Origin: Turritopsis dohrnii
Lineage: Eukaryota; Cnidaria; Hydrozoa; Anthoathecata; Oceaniidae
Reading direction: 5' to 3'
DNA length: 64,000 nucleotides
Assembly: GCA_027922465.2 (NCBI GenBank)
Contig: BQMF02000225.1
Location: forward strand, 124,001-188,000
Shown: positions 1 to 13,300 of the stretch, piece by piece
How positions within the stretch are numbered: position 1 is the first letter of the stretch
Layout of the letters: every line of letters begins with the position of its first letter
The notes under the pieces: model-generated
The model's input: the letters and a program-made list of their open reading frames with translations, nothing else
The model's database searches: none
What the model was told of the DNA's origin: nothing
Translations under genes and position numbers: made by a program

Positions 1-120
1 TGTACAAGCCGTTTAGAAGGAAATTTGACGTTTATTGATACAGTGATACAAAGCAGGTGGACATGGGCGGCGAGCGACGCCGCTTTGGCGGCTAGTTACA
101 AGTTAAACGCCAAAAAAATA
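1..120 (+). repeat. Short relic resembling the Helitron 3' region
   Basis: The segment around 62-84 shares about 22 bases (CATGGGCGGCGAGCGACGCC and two more) with the Helitron copies at 22970-22990 and, inverted, at 60790-60815. A little downstream both have ATGGTAGATTT. The rest is not clearly alignable by eye. It lies in the intron after the last visible receptor exon. Confidence 0.3.
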
Positions 121-163
121 AAACAGATGATGGTAGATTTTTAAAGGTTTTATAGAAAGGTAC

Positions 164-3100
164 CTCCTTGTTCTGTTTGAAATGTCTGAGTGACATATGT
201 GGATGCCACATTTAACCGGTTATAAGCAATCAAAGCAACACTATAGACTGTATGTGGAAGTAAGCCAGTTTGTGTTACAGACATAGTAGACGATACAACT
301 TTGCTTTTCCATCTTGTTTTGTTTAATATTAGGGCATAAGCAACAATTGGAAAATCAGATTTTTCCTTGTATGCTGTATGATTCCATGTAAAAGTTGCTG
401 TGGTATTTGTTTTCGTAGTTTTGAATGATGGTGGAACAACTGTAGCTATAAAAAATAATGACTTTTAATAATTATCCATCAATTTCATAATTATTCTCCA
501 GTATTAAAGACACATTCTGCCAATGTTATAATAATGGTGTGGCAGTGTTTGCATAAAATAAAACAAAGAAAAACATAAACATACCATTGAGTCCTTCATA
601 GGTAACTTTAGTGTGTTGATATCCTTTGAAAGTGTCTTTATAAAATGCCACACAGCTGTAGTTCAGATAACATGTGGCTGTATTTCTCACTGAATTAAGA
701 CTGCATGGCAAGTTGCTGCTACCAATGAATTCAGTAATATTTTGTTTCATTCTTAATACCGACACATAGGTGCCGTTAATTTGTCTCTCTTTCTTAACAA
801 ATGCTTCATTTTTTGATTGAAGATGATATTTTTGGAAAGGTAAACTATAATTGCCGTTTAAAATCCACGATTGACTAAATCCAGGCTGAGATGCAATCTT
901 GCATTGTAATGATGTCGATTTTCCTTTATAAACAGTGACAGGATCAATGGGAAGTATTTTTGGATGTGAGCCTAAGACCGAAAAAAAATATAATAACACA
1001 TTATTCTCGTAGACTGTAACAAACTACGATTATTAAAATGAAACCTGTTATGATGTTAGCACTATCAAAATTAACGCAAGTACTGTGTGCGTGATGAAAA
1101 GTTATTATGAAAATAATACAAATGCTATTATTCTTGCGTAAATTTTATCATATTGTCATTCATTATTGCAGTAACAAAGTATTTTACAAGTTCAATAAAA
1201 AGAACCAACAACATTTTCTGTCACAATTTCACTCACATCCCAATCATCATTTCAGTTGGAGAAATGTTTATAAAAAAATCAACTGGTCAAACTGATTTAA
1301 CAAGACACAGGGCTTTCTAATCTTTATGCACTGTTTATTAAGGAATCATCATTTCATTGGTTTACCTTTATTGCAACCTAAGAGATCCCAGCGAATCGCA
1401 CATTCCTTTTTACAATCTGTTGGAGTAAGGCGTAAACAGGCAACTGTAACTGGTATAGGAACATAATTGACTTTCGTAGAATATCGATTGAGCGGACCAT
1501 TAAATGACTAATAATAACAACAAAATATTGCTGATAGGAACACACCGTTAAAAGTCATTAAGGGAGACAGTTTATCACCATTGCTTGTATCCCTATGTTA
1601 TAGACATAAACATAGTTTGTAGACACATCTAATAAACATGACAGTAATTAAGTATTAGGGATTGGCTATAAATGTGATCATGAGATCATGTATACACAAT
1701 AAGCTCAAACAGGACTCAACAACAATTTACTGGAAAATATGAAAAGAAAAATTATATAAACACTTTATGTGAAAACCAACAGTGAATGTTCTGATGACTG
1801 TGACTATTTTATACAGGGCAGTTAATTGATAGATACTTGTGTTTCTACCTGAAGACTATATCTCTTATTGACTTACAAAGGTATGAAAAATGCTACCTGA
1901 TTTTTTCCATTGAATACATAGTCCCAAAATTTACTGCCCCTTTCGTAAGCGAATGAAATTCGATAACTGTTTATTTTTCCAGAACTGCTATGACCACCTC
2001 CTTGGATTGCAATAGCACTAACAACTTTCAAATCATTGAAACAGATTTGGATCCAATGTAACTCACCTTTGTATAAATCACAACAGCAATGTTAATGAAC
2101 CATGTAGTGATAATTAAATGTGCATGTATAAGAAATTAAAATACCAATCTTTTTGGGATTCCCAACTGCATTTAACTTGAAGTCATCTGTGGAAGTAGCC
2201 GAATTTGATGTTGTTATTGATGGTTTCAATTTTGATATTGTCCACAGTTTCAACATGCATTCTAAAAATTCAAACACTTACTCTATATGATTAATGCACT
2301 GCCTAATTCATAATATTTCAATTATCATTGCTTTTATTTGGCATTATCTTCTGAAAAAACTAATTTAAAACCAAAAGAACATTTTTGGATACTGATATAT
2401 AATGTTTCATTTCATTACAGACATCTTATATTGCATTTCAACAGCAATAACAACACAGATTGCCAGAAAAGAAAGCAACAAATTGTAGTGACTTACCAAA
2501 TTTGCATCCAACAATCTGAAACAAACTGCTGCCTTCATTTTGAATTATTGTAAGAAAATCAGTGATAATTGTTGTGTTGAACCAATGCATTACTTGCAGC
2601 TCATTAGTGAAGTCGCTTCGAAAATCCTGCAATGTGTCAGATAAATTATCATCCATTCTTATCTTTGGCAATTTGTAGCACACTTCTTTAGCATACCTTA
2701 TTATGCAAAGCAGACAAACTTCTTAGCTTATTCCCAAATCTAATGTTAACGCTGCTAGTTTGGGTTTTATTTTTTTTCACAAGTATTCCAGTTATGGTAA
2801 CTCTTTCTTTCATATCAAACTTGATGTTACTTGAATAAGCAACAGAATTTGATTTTGGCTGAAGAACTTCAGAGCAAACTGTAAAATAAAAGAACTTGCT
2901 GATTGAACTAATTGTAGTTTTCTTGCTTCTAGATGACACCAATGAAGCAAGATCAGAAACTTACTCTCACTGCATCCATATAACTCCATCTTAAAACAAA
3001 TTGGAGCAGCACCTTGGAAATTCATTTCAATGTATCTAGCGGTAAAAAAGTCTTTCTTTTTGAACCAGTGTCTTAACGTTAGTTCACCAGCTGGATATCG

Positions 3101-4384
3101 ATAGAGCTAAAGCATAAACAAACAATGTTATCATTGTTATTGATATCATAACTTTACAGTATAATAGTAAGACACTATAATCACAAAATGTCAAAGGTTA
3201 TGTGTCAAAAACAGTGCTCGATAGATATAGTGGAAGTTCAATATCAATAAACATATTTCTCTGAATTAAAAACATACACTACGCAGTGTTTTACGCGTCT
3301 ATAGCGATCATCAGAGGTTCCTCTGATATTTATTGACGCGAAAATCAGAAACTTAAAAATTATTACTAGTGATTAAGTTTATGAATTATTATTTTTGATA
3401 GAAGATTATTAAATAAAAAAATTTAATAAACTTGAAGGAAATAAATGAGTTTCTGTTACTTGGTTCTGCAGATACAAATGATTAACATATCAAAAATTAT
3501 GAAGCAAAAACAGCTGTCAGGTTGAAATTTAAATCCGCTGGTGTGACAATGGTTAATATAATGATCTCATTAGTGAATCACTTTCAGGTTTATCTGAGAA
3601 GTCTGAATTATGGAAAGGACAATGAAGCTTAAAAGGGTACAAAAGTGACAAGTGGTCATGATAGAGCAGAGTAGCAAGAAGATATCCTTACAAAGTCTAT
3701 AGAAATGGATTCAGTGGCTATTCGACTTGATGTAAGTTTTAGGTGTACAAATGTTGTAATTGTGTTAAATGCAGACTTAAAAAGGCAAGGCCTTAATGTA
3801 TAATTGCTGTGAACAAGGACAGATTTTAAACACAAACTTATTTGTGGTAATGTAATATCAAGGACAGAAAGCAGATACCCCACACTCTAAATCGATTATA
3901 TGTCCATTAAAACTCATGAACCGCTTACCTACTTTGATAATTAAATATTTAACAGCTTTTAAAAAATTGAAAAAATTTGGTATATGAGTTTTTGAAGGCT
4001 TTCTTTCTTACATGGAAACCTAACAAGTATCTTGGATGATTAGTATTGAAACTTTATAGTTTAATCAAACAACCAGTCATGAATAAAAAATCAGAATACA
4101 TACCGTTCGTGAATCTGTGCTTTCAGTTGCATTTATCAAATATGTCATTGAGTCCTTCTCAGTTCCGAAACGAATATATACACTTTCGACACTGGAGTTG
4201 CCTTGAAACGCCATCCCAGTAATTGTCATTATCTTACCAAGATCAATATATGCCGGCTTCTGCAGATCCAAGCAAGGGAATTTTTCACCATTTAAGCGTG
4301 GTTTAGGCAAAGAGGCGTTACCATATTGCAACTGTCCATCTTGAATTAGTCCGTTTTCAATCCCAACAGGTAAGCTGCACAAAT
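164..4384 (-). CDS. Module 2: second copy of F5/8C x3, Ig, FN3, continuing off the left edge
   Basis: Domain 1 (4104-4384 and 2965-3106) runs from LCSLPVGIENG to ELYGCSE. Domain 2 (2697-2878 and 2497-2626) is divergent and ends IVGCKFG. Domain 3 (2145-2261, 1897-2066, 1366-1507) has ITTSNSAT, HWIQICF, AIAIQGGG and a final LLGC. The Ig exon (585-971) has CKIASQPGFSQSWILNG and CYLNYSCV. The FN3 exon (164-445) ends in phase 1 at a GTACC donor, so coding continues beyond base 1. Exon order and phases mirror module 1, but introns are much shorter (about 70 to 1000 bases). Confidence 0.77.
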
Positions 4385-7300
4385 CTAAATATTTCAGAAG
4401 TCAAAAATCCTCGTTAAATTAAAAAACAATGCTGTCTTATTATAAGCGAACAATATCTTATTGGATTATCCAAATTATTTGCCATGTCAAATTATAATAA
4501 AGAATAACAAAACACAATTTGTTTAAAAGCTTTTCGGCTTACGCCATCTTCAGTAAAAACATAATTTAATTATGCTTTTACTTCTTAATGCATCATAATC
4601 ATTCCTCATTTAAGAAGCTGATATTTTTACGTCGTTGTAGTTGATAATATTAGAATATCAAACAGCACCTTTAAACATTGTCTTTACTTCTAAAATAGTA
4701 CTCCATTTTCCAGCAATTTGCCCTTTGGTAGTATATGCTTGGATCTACAAAACAAGAATAAAAATGATAAAGGAATAACAATAACATCATGTTTAGCTAT
4801 TGTAACACAGCTCTCAAAGATGGATAAATAATAAATATCGCAGATAGCATAGATATTTCCTACCTTGCAATGATACACAGTGGAGGTAGCCAAACCGTAA
4901 ACAGTAGCACTTTCCATACTTGCTGAAATATCATCACGAGCTACTTTTTCTTTGCATTTGCTTCTGCAACACATTATCTTGTAGTTATAAATAATGCCAT
5001 TTGTAATATTTGGTTTCTTCCATTTGAATACCAGAGAGGTAAAGTTAAACTGGTTGCAACTGAAGTTTCTTGGAGGCTCAGAAACTAAAATAAATAGTTG
5101 AATTTGATTTTGGCATGAAATTAAAAGTAGCTCATAAACAGCTTTAAAATTTCTTATGTGAAAATAAAAATATTGACAAATACAATATGACACAGATGAT
5201 GGCATAGTGTAACCAACTGACTATGAAAAATAATAAAACTGCTTATGTGAGCATTCCCAATTTCAGTCATACAATGTATGTTTGATTTGACTGATCATTG
5301 CATCTTTACAATGCTTTCAGATAAAAACAACACAAGTATTACCTCCCTGTTTTGTAGAAAATGTTTCATTCGCAGTCATAGAGATGGAATATTTATTCCG
5401 ACTTGTTATCTTAACATAGTATTCAGTGAATGGAGTTAATTTCTCAATAAACAAATTTGTTCCATTTAAGTTGCTGATATTGTATATAATGGATCCATTT
5501 CTTTCAAGTAATAGATCAAATAACAATGGCAGAATTCGTCTGGTTGGACCGGTAGTCCAGTTTATGAATGCAGATGTGTTTGATGCAGTTATGGAAATGT
5601 TTTTAACACACGCCGCTTCCTCTAGAAAATATCAGCATCATAAAATTTTAGGGAAAATCATAGAAGGTAAGTATTTCTTCAGCAGCAAGAGCAAAATGAA
5701 AAGAAAAGGATTTTCTCTACTTATAACGTGTTTGTTACTACCATAATTCAACATCACTTCCATTACCTTTATGTTCAATTGTAACGACAAATCCTTTTTC
5801 TTTAGATTGATCTCCATAAACAGCATTGCAAGAATATTGTGCAGAACATAACAAAATCTTTCTGACTGCAACATCTTCACAGTTCCTGAGGTCTAGGATG
5901 GTATTGTTGATATCATTTTTAAACCTCAATGTTGATTTGACATATCCATTTACATTGCTGTCACTTGTAGTAGTTATGGTGTAAAGGTTGTTATCAACAT
6001 CCTGTCCATTCACTCTCCAAGATAATTTTGGTTGAGCATTATTGACAACACAATGAAGTGCTCTTTCTGATCTTGTAATATTCAATGTGGGAAGAATTGC
6101 TACAAAGAAAATTAAAAAACTGATCTCTCCATTTAGTGCTAATTATGTTGTACTTATTCCGATGATAGACATTGAACAATATTTGGTAGCATTTTGGCAA
6201 AGAGTACAGAGCGTTTCTCCTGCTATTTTCAACTTACTATTTCTGCAGCCAAGCATTTCAATTCGAGCTGCACAGCGTATTGAACAAACCATGCCTTGCA
6301 ATCTGATACATCTGGCATAAATCTCATGTGGAAAATTGCTGACACTTGTTCCGTATCTTGTTCGAGCACCATCAAACAACTATGTTATAGTATTAAAATT
6401 AATGAAACTTTTATATTATATAGCTACACAACTTGTAAGCAAAGATATTAAAATATTCCTCCATACTTTGTGCATCTACATTATACAAATTTTCAAATTT
6501 TCAATACCAATGTTGATCTACACTTTGCCGTGATTTCAAAGTATTTATAGACTAGTATGTACTTACATATTTAGTATCAGCAAGAAGATATTCCTGATTG
6601 ACACTGTCATTTGAGTAGCCATAACGTATTTCAAAGCTTGTAACCATGCCATCACCTCCTTTCCCTTGCCCTTGTATAGCAACTGCAGATATGAGTTGAA
6701 CAGATTTAAAACAAACTTGTAGCCAGTTGTCTTTAATGCCTAATGATTACAATTAACAGCTATATTGAAATATGTTTGTGTGGGCATATAACTTAAAGCA
6801 ATAAATAATAACGAGAAGTTGTAACGACATCATCTACGGATATTTCGTCCAACCTCTGTGGACATTATCAACGTATGAATATTTACAGCGCAAAAGTTCA
6901 CCTAATTCTATAAAAAATTACATACACATAATGACGTTACCATGACAACTATAATATATAGACACATAAATAAAGGAATAATTACAGTAATAATTCCCTT
7001 ATCAACAAAGTACGTAACAAAAAAAAACAAAAAAAACAAAAAAACAACAAACTACGTATAAGATAAATCACGACACTAAATGACTAGTAAGGATAACGTA
7101 GTCGCTAGAGATACAAATGTCTCTCCCCTTGCTGCTGATAGTAAATTAAATAAAGTCAATTTCACAGATTGTTCTTGCTTGTTCATTATGTGTATGTAAT
7201 TTTGTACAAAATTAGGTGAACTTTTGCGCTGTAAATTTTCATACGTTGATAATGTCCACAGAGGTTGGACGAAATATCCGTAGATAATGTCGTTACAACT

Positions 7301-10300
7301 TCTCGTTATTATTTATTGCAACAGCTATATTCAGAAAAAGCAAAAAGGGGAGTTTTTTTATTTTGAATTTACTTTTTCAACAACTGGCATTCTTTAAAAG
7401 AACTGTAATTGTGGCGTCCTCATTTTCCCAAAGGAAAAGGTAACAACAACAAGCTAGTGTCTTATTAAGTTTTTGCTTCGTTTTCTAGTAAAGTGTTAGC
7501 TTTGAACTTCATTTTTGGTAAAACTATGTGCCCCACGAAACACAAGGCGTCTTTAAGACGCCTCAAAATGGTACGGACGACTTTGAGACGACTGAAGACG
7601 TCTTTGACGGGTCTTTCAAAAAATGTATTTTACGAAACGTCTCAAAGATGTTTTCGACAGGTCTTCCATGAAACGTCTTTCACAAAACTTCTTAAGGACG
7701 TTTTTGAATAGCCTTGTATAAAATGACTTTCACGAAACGTGATAAAGACGTCTTTGAAAAAAGTCTTTTACAGAATGTCTCTCAAATTTTTACTGAATCG
7801 TGCGTCTTTTACGGTTTTAGTCCGCAAAGTTCAGGTACAGTATAGGGAAAATTTGCTAAATCAAACAGAACTATTGAACACTAGAACTATACTTTCTACA
7901 TATGTGACAAAGTTCAGAACGTAAGAACTTGATCTCAACGTTAGTTCGGGTGGCAAAAAATAGATAACAGATATTTTTTCGTCAAGTAATTGTTATTTTA
8001 TCCCATGACAGTCATACAAAAAAGATCTTTTGAACAAAGTTTGTGCATTTATTTCTTAGCCACATATCGATCACATCGCTCCCTCAGGCCTAATAAGGTA
8101 GCGTCCTAATAAGGTAGCGTCTGTTATAAATCAGAATGTTTTATCCACGAACTTTCAATGGCTTTTTTTCAAAGATTATTTGTCAAATTTTTGCGATTTA
8201 CGTACCATGTGAAAGCTCTTTTCAAGCTCTTTCTGAAAATGTAAAATTTGAAGCAAAATGATAATTCTTCCGAAAGTTATTGAGGAAAATATCATGGTTT
8301 CAGATCATTAACTCGCTAAAGATCAATTGACGCTCGTAACAATACAACAAGTTCACAAACACAATCAGAAACATAATTTTTGTCGTTAGAAATTCTTAAG
8401 CCTCAAATTTTGTAACCAAGCAAGTTGATAAGATAAACGTTTACCGACTAGTAGTCTGTAGTTGAGTGCTTGCTTCCTGTTCGGGGGGTCGCGGGTTCAA
8501 TGCCCGACCGAGTCATGCCAGCGACTCTAACATTGTGAATTATTCCACTCTGCTTAGCATTCAGCAAAGGAGTAGGAATGATGTCTAGGATGGTTGTCTA
8601 TTTGAGCGGTTCCTATTACTACAGATCCCGTAGCCCAAATGGAGGCTATTAATGCTCTAGGATTTCCTTCACAGGACTCTCATTGATAACAAGGAACTGA
8701 AGAGGCTATCCTGGGTAAACATTCGTAAATAACAATAATTATGGGAATTGAATGTGCGTACTTTTGCTGAACAAGTTCAAAAGATTTTATGATCAGAACA
8801 AGAGAAAATCGCTTTATTAAAATGTCATTAAGAAACTGTTAAATGATCTTTAAGAAATTAATGATCCAAATCTGTGTGTTTTTTTTTTTCAATAACTTTC
8901 ATGAAATAATCATTTTCTTGAAAATTTGATATTAACCAACAGTTTAACAAATAGTTGTTGAGAAATAGACACTGAAAGTTTGCGGACAAGTCTTTCTGAG
9001 ATACCCTGTACTATGTATGCATTTTCATTTTATTTTTTTGAAACGGCCTATAACACGTGAGCTTCTTAACTTAACTTTATCTTACATTTTTATGCTTGGT
9101 CTATTTCGACGTTTTAAAATCATTCAACTGTAATATTTTATATTTAGCATCTAACATAAAGAATAAACTGATTTCGATTATGAAGTGAAGATATGACTAT
9201 CATAATAACCGACTTTTTGAGTGACATTTGAAAAGGATAAATTCTAATGCAGAAACGTTTATTGTAAATTATAAAAGTTTAAGGTTTTATGTGGATATTT
9301 TTTGAAAACATTATTTTGCATTAAACACCAAATTCAAGTTTTGCGTTTATATAAGTTTCCGTCTCATCTCATCTGGAAGCCGCATTAAGGATGTTTTGAA
9401 TTTAGATTTTAAGCGTTACAGATTTAAACGAGGTAAAGGCGTATCAAAATTGTCCTCGTGTCATCTGGAAAGATGTCTTGAAAAAGATTTTGAGTCATTT
9501 TAAAATCGGCCTTTGCTCTCGTAGAGAAGATGTCTCAAAAACGGCTTTTGCACTCGTTTTGAAGACGTTTCAAAGCGTTTTTGAAATTCGTCTCAAAGCG
9601 TTAAAGATTTCAGCCAAATACAGACGTATTAAAGGCGTCCTTTTGGTATCATGAAAGATTTTAAAGTCGTCTTAAAGACGACTTAGAGACATTTCTGTGT
9701 TCTGGGGCAGATAGTAAGTAAACACTTTAGGCCAAAACCAATTCTACACTTAGCTCAAATTTAATTTTTAATTCGAAAATTCACGAAATTTTTTGGTAGA
9801 CAAATTTTTCCTTAAATACATTAGTATATGTTGCAAAGGAAATTCAGGAAAAATCAGGAAAAAATCATGGCGCATTGACACCTCGTGACGTAACCAATTT
9901 ACCGAAAATTGTTAACGGTATGTTAATTTAGGTTTACATACTTGAGCTCACCCAGGATGCCAAGATATTATTCAGTCGTGCTTCTTTAGCACTTTCTTGA
10001 ACACTTGGTGCTTTGGAGCCACTTAATTGAATGCTATCACCACCATTTTCAATGCCAAGCTTTCCAAAACAACCTGAAGGTTATCAAAAATTTATCGGAA
10101 ATACTTTTCAGATCAACAGGAAAATCAGTATTGCATTCATTATTTATGAATAAAAAAGTAGTAATGAATCTTTGATAGATTGTAAAAGACGACGATTTTC
10201 ACTACAAATGCATTGTATTCAAAATTGAATGTTAAGATACACCATCTGCTTATTCACTAGAGAGGAACGCTTATGTATTAAACAGTGTTAATAGTCGGAT

Positions 10301-13300
10301 CTGTATGATTAGGAAAATATGCTGTACTTAAATCTTGAATTGTTACATCAAACGTCAATTATTTCAATATATACCTGTATTGCAGCCCATAACAGTCAAC
10401 CTCATACAAATGTTTGGAATTAAAGAAAGTATAGAAACATTTTTACATATTGTTTGCTCTTTAAACCAATAAGCTGCTAAGGAACCATTTTTTCCGTTTC
10501 TTTGATGGAATTGCTAAATTATAATCATAATTATAGTGAATTTTTTCAAGATAATGAACTGTTAGATGTAAACCTGATGGTTGCACTATGTCAGTAAAAA
10601 TAGAACATTGAGAAATAGTCTGGGAATGAGCAGCTTTTTAATATTTACAAAGCCCTCAAACAAAGTAAAAAAAATGATGGACTCTCTCGTGGAGATAATC
10701 TCACAAAAAAACTGCTGACGGACTTTATTCTCGATCTTATGATAGTTCATTATCTTTAAAAGCACGATTTTTAAGTTGTTACAATCTCTTTACCTCACCA
10801 CTGTTATTAATAATTTTTAAGGCAGTTTCTAACCCAGCGGGCACAAGACGTCTTTGAGACGTCTCAATTTAATCGTAAAATGGTCGTTTGGTTTTGAGAT
10901 CATTTTGCGACGTCGTAGGGACGTCTGAAAATGGGACGTCGCAATTGGGATCCCTTTACGATCAATTTGGGACCTGATAAACATTTTCAAATTTCATTCT
11001 GCAGTCATTAAACAGTATAAATCGAGTAATACTAACATGCTTTTATAGAATTTACATTCGTATCGAATTCTGTTTATTGGTCGTGTGAGGGATGATTTTA
11101 CGACGTTTTTGGGACGTCTTTATACAGATTAAATAACGACCTTTGAAACAATTATTAATTTAGGTTCATTTTGCAACGTCGTAGAGACGTCTGAAAATGG
11201 GATGTCGCAATTGGGATCCTTTTACGATCAATTTGGGACCTGATAAAAATTTTCAAATTTCATTCGGCAGTCATTAAACAGTAAACTTTGAGTAACAACA
11301 ACATACTCCATATGGAATTTACATTCTTACCGATTCTTTTTCTTGGTCGTGTGAGGAATGCTTTCACGACGTTTTTTGGACGTCTCTATGCAGATTAAAT
11401 TACGACCTTCGAAAGAATTCTAAATTTTCTAAAGCGATTAGTCAACAAAGATTCATCGAATAGGTTTTACTACAGTTGCATGATTTAAAGAATTTAAAAT
11501 AGACCAATCACAAATACGTAAGACAAAGAGAAATTCCCAGGTTATAAAATTCACATATAGATATAGAAAGTTTCAAAAGCAAAGACTTTCTTGTAAGAAA
11601 AGGTTAATACTGTTAATAATGATACATGTAACATAAGTTTCGATAAAAGACGTTTAGATAGAACTTAGAAGAATTAATTAAACATGGCGTTTTGTCAAAG
11701 GTAAACTGGCAAAGTGGAAATGGAAAAACACCTTGGAAAGATACGATCCTGTTCGATGAAATTAACGGTGAGTTTCTGTTTTCTGAATCCATTCGGTGGG
11801 TATATTCATACATATTTATACATCTTGTTGAACTTTAGTTTCAGCATTCCAGCATCAGAAAATCACTGTAGATGACATAAAAAAATCTTCCGTTGATGCT
11901 CAAAGATCTCCTGATCGATAATGAGGTTGGCGAAATTTCAAAAAGGCTAGCCGAAGGGAGTTTTAAATGTGGAAATGCATGTGATTCAAAATTTTATAAC
12001 TTGATGACAAATTAGCTAGTATATGTTGAACTGTGAATTGTTGCGTTGTAAACGTTTAAAAAGAATTAAAAAGGAGACATCTATTGAATTTGTATGTTTT
12101 GTTGTTTTGATGATCTCAACATAGATGGCCTATGATCCCAGAAAAAGGAGGTTGTTAATCGGACGTCTCTACGATGTCGTTACGGCCAGAGATTGAAGTC
12201 GTTGCGATATCCTGTCGTCGAGACGTCTCAGTGAAGATGTGATTGGGACGTCTTCTGATGATCCCACTTCACGACCATTGAGCGACGTCTCAAGGACGTC
12301 TTGGAAAGACGTCTCTACAACGACTTTACGAAGATGAACGAGTAAATTTCATAATCTTGCGACGTCGTTACGATGTCGTTGGGATGTCATCGGGACGTCT
12401 CAGTGAAGATGTAATTGGAACGTCTTTTGAGATTCCCACTTCACGACCATTTTGCGACGTCGTATGGACGTCTTGGAAAGACGTCTTTGTGCCCGCTGGG
12501 AAGAAGCAACGTTTGACGTTGAGTGCACTAAAACATGGATAACCGGAAAGAATCATTCAGACTGGAATAAATGAAGCAAAGTAAGCCCCTTTAATAAAAT
12601 TTCACAATCACTTCTCCTCTATAACAGCACATAATCGTAATAACTCTGATGTTTTGATACTAGTTAAATCCATCATTAAGCGAAACGACAAAAAGTAAAT
12701 TCTTAAACTTATATTTACTAAGACGCAAAAAAATATCAAATTTAGAAAGGTTGATATGTAACAGTGAATTTATTGAACCTCACTTTAAAAAAAGTAAGTA
12801 AATGTTGAAAAAAATGTGTTTGAAGCGATACTTCAAAAAAGGCTCCCAAATCATGTTTAAAAAATCCAGCAATCCATTTAAAGTTAGTTGTGGAACTGCA
12901 AATAAATGTAATTAATTGCCGCAGCTGCCACTAGGTAGAAAAAAATTGCCGGTCGTGATTTTGTTGAAGCTTTTTTGAAAAGGCACCCAACCTTGTCATT
13001 GAGAAAACCTGAAGGTGTCCCCTTAAACCGTGTATTTGGTTTAAATAAGACTTCGGTTGAACGTTATTTCACCAACTTGGAAACATTGATTGATAAGCAT
13101 AATTTTCAGCCACATCAGATTTACAATTGTGACGAGTCTGGTTTGTCCTGCGTACATAAACCACAGAAAGTCTTATCAACGAAAGGTAAACGAGTCGTCG
13201 CATCTGCCACTAGTGGTGAAAAAAGGTGTTACCACAACAATTATATGTTGTTTCAGTGCTGGAGGAAATTATATTCCTCCAATGATGATTTTCAAGCGAA

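Noticed and set aside
62..84. GC-rich GGCGAGCGACGCC hairpin as a regulatory RNA element
   Set aside because: The same text occurs in the Helitron copies, so it is better explained as repeat sequence.
1107..1295. 62-codon plus-strand frame
   Set aside because: It lies in an intron between F5/8C and Ig exons of the minus-strand gene and shows no protein-like features.
8459..8530. tRNA gene
   Set aside because: A and B box resemblance is present, but no cloverleaf closes and non-tRNA text follows, so a SINE head is preferred.
12357..12556. Overlapping frames of about 60 codons on both strands
   Set aside because: They arise from ACGTC arrays near the end of the TIR element and have no splice or domain support.
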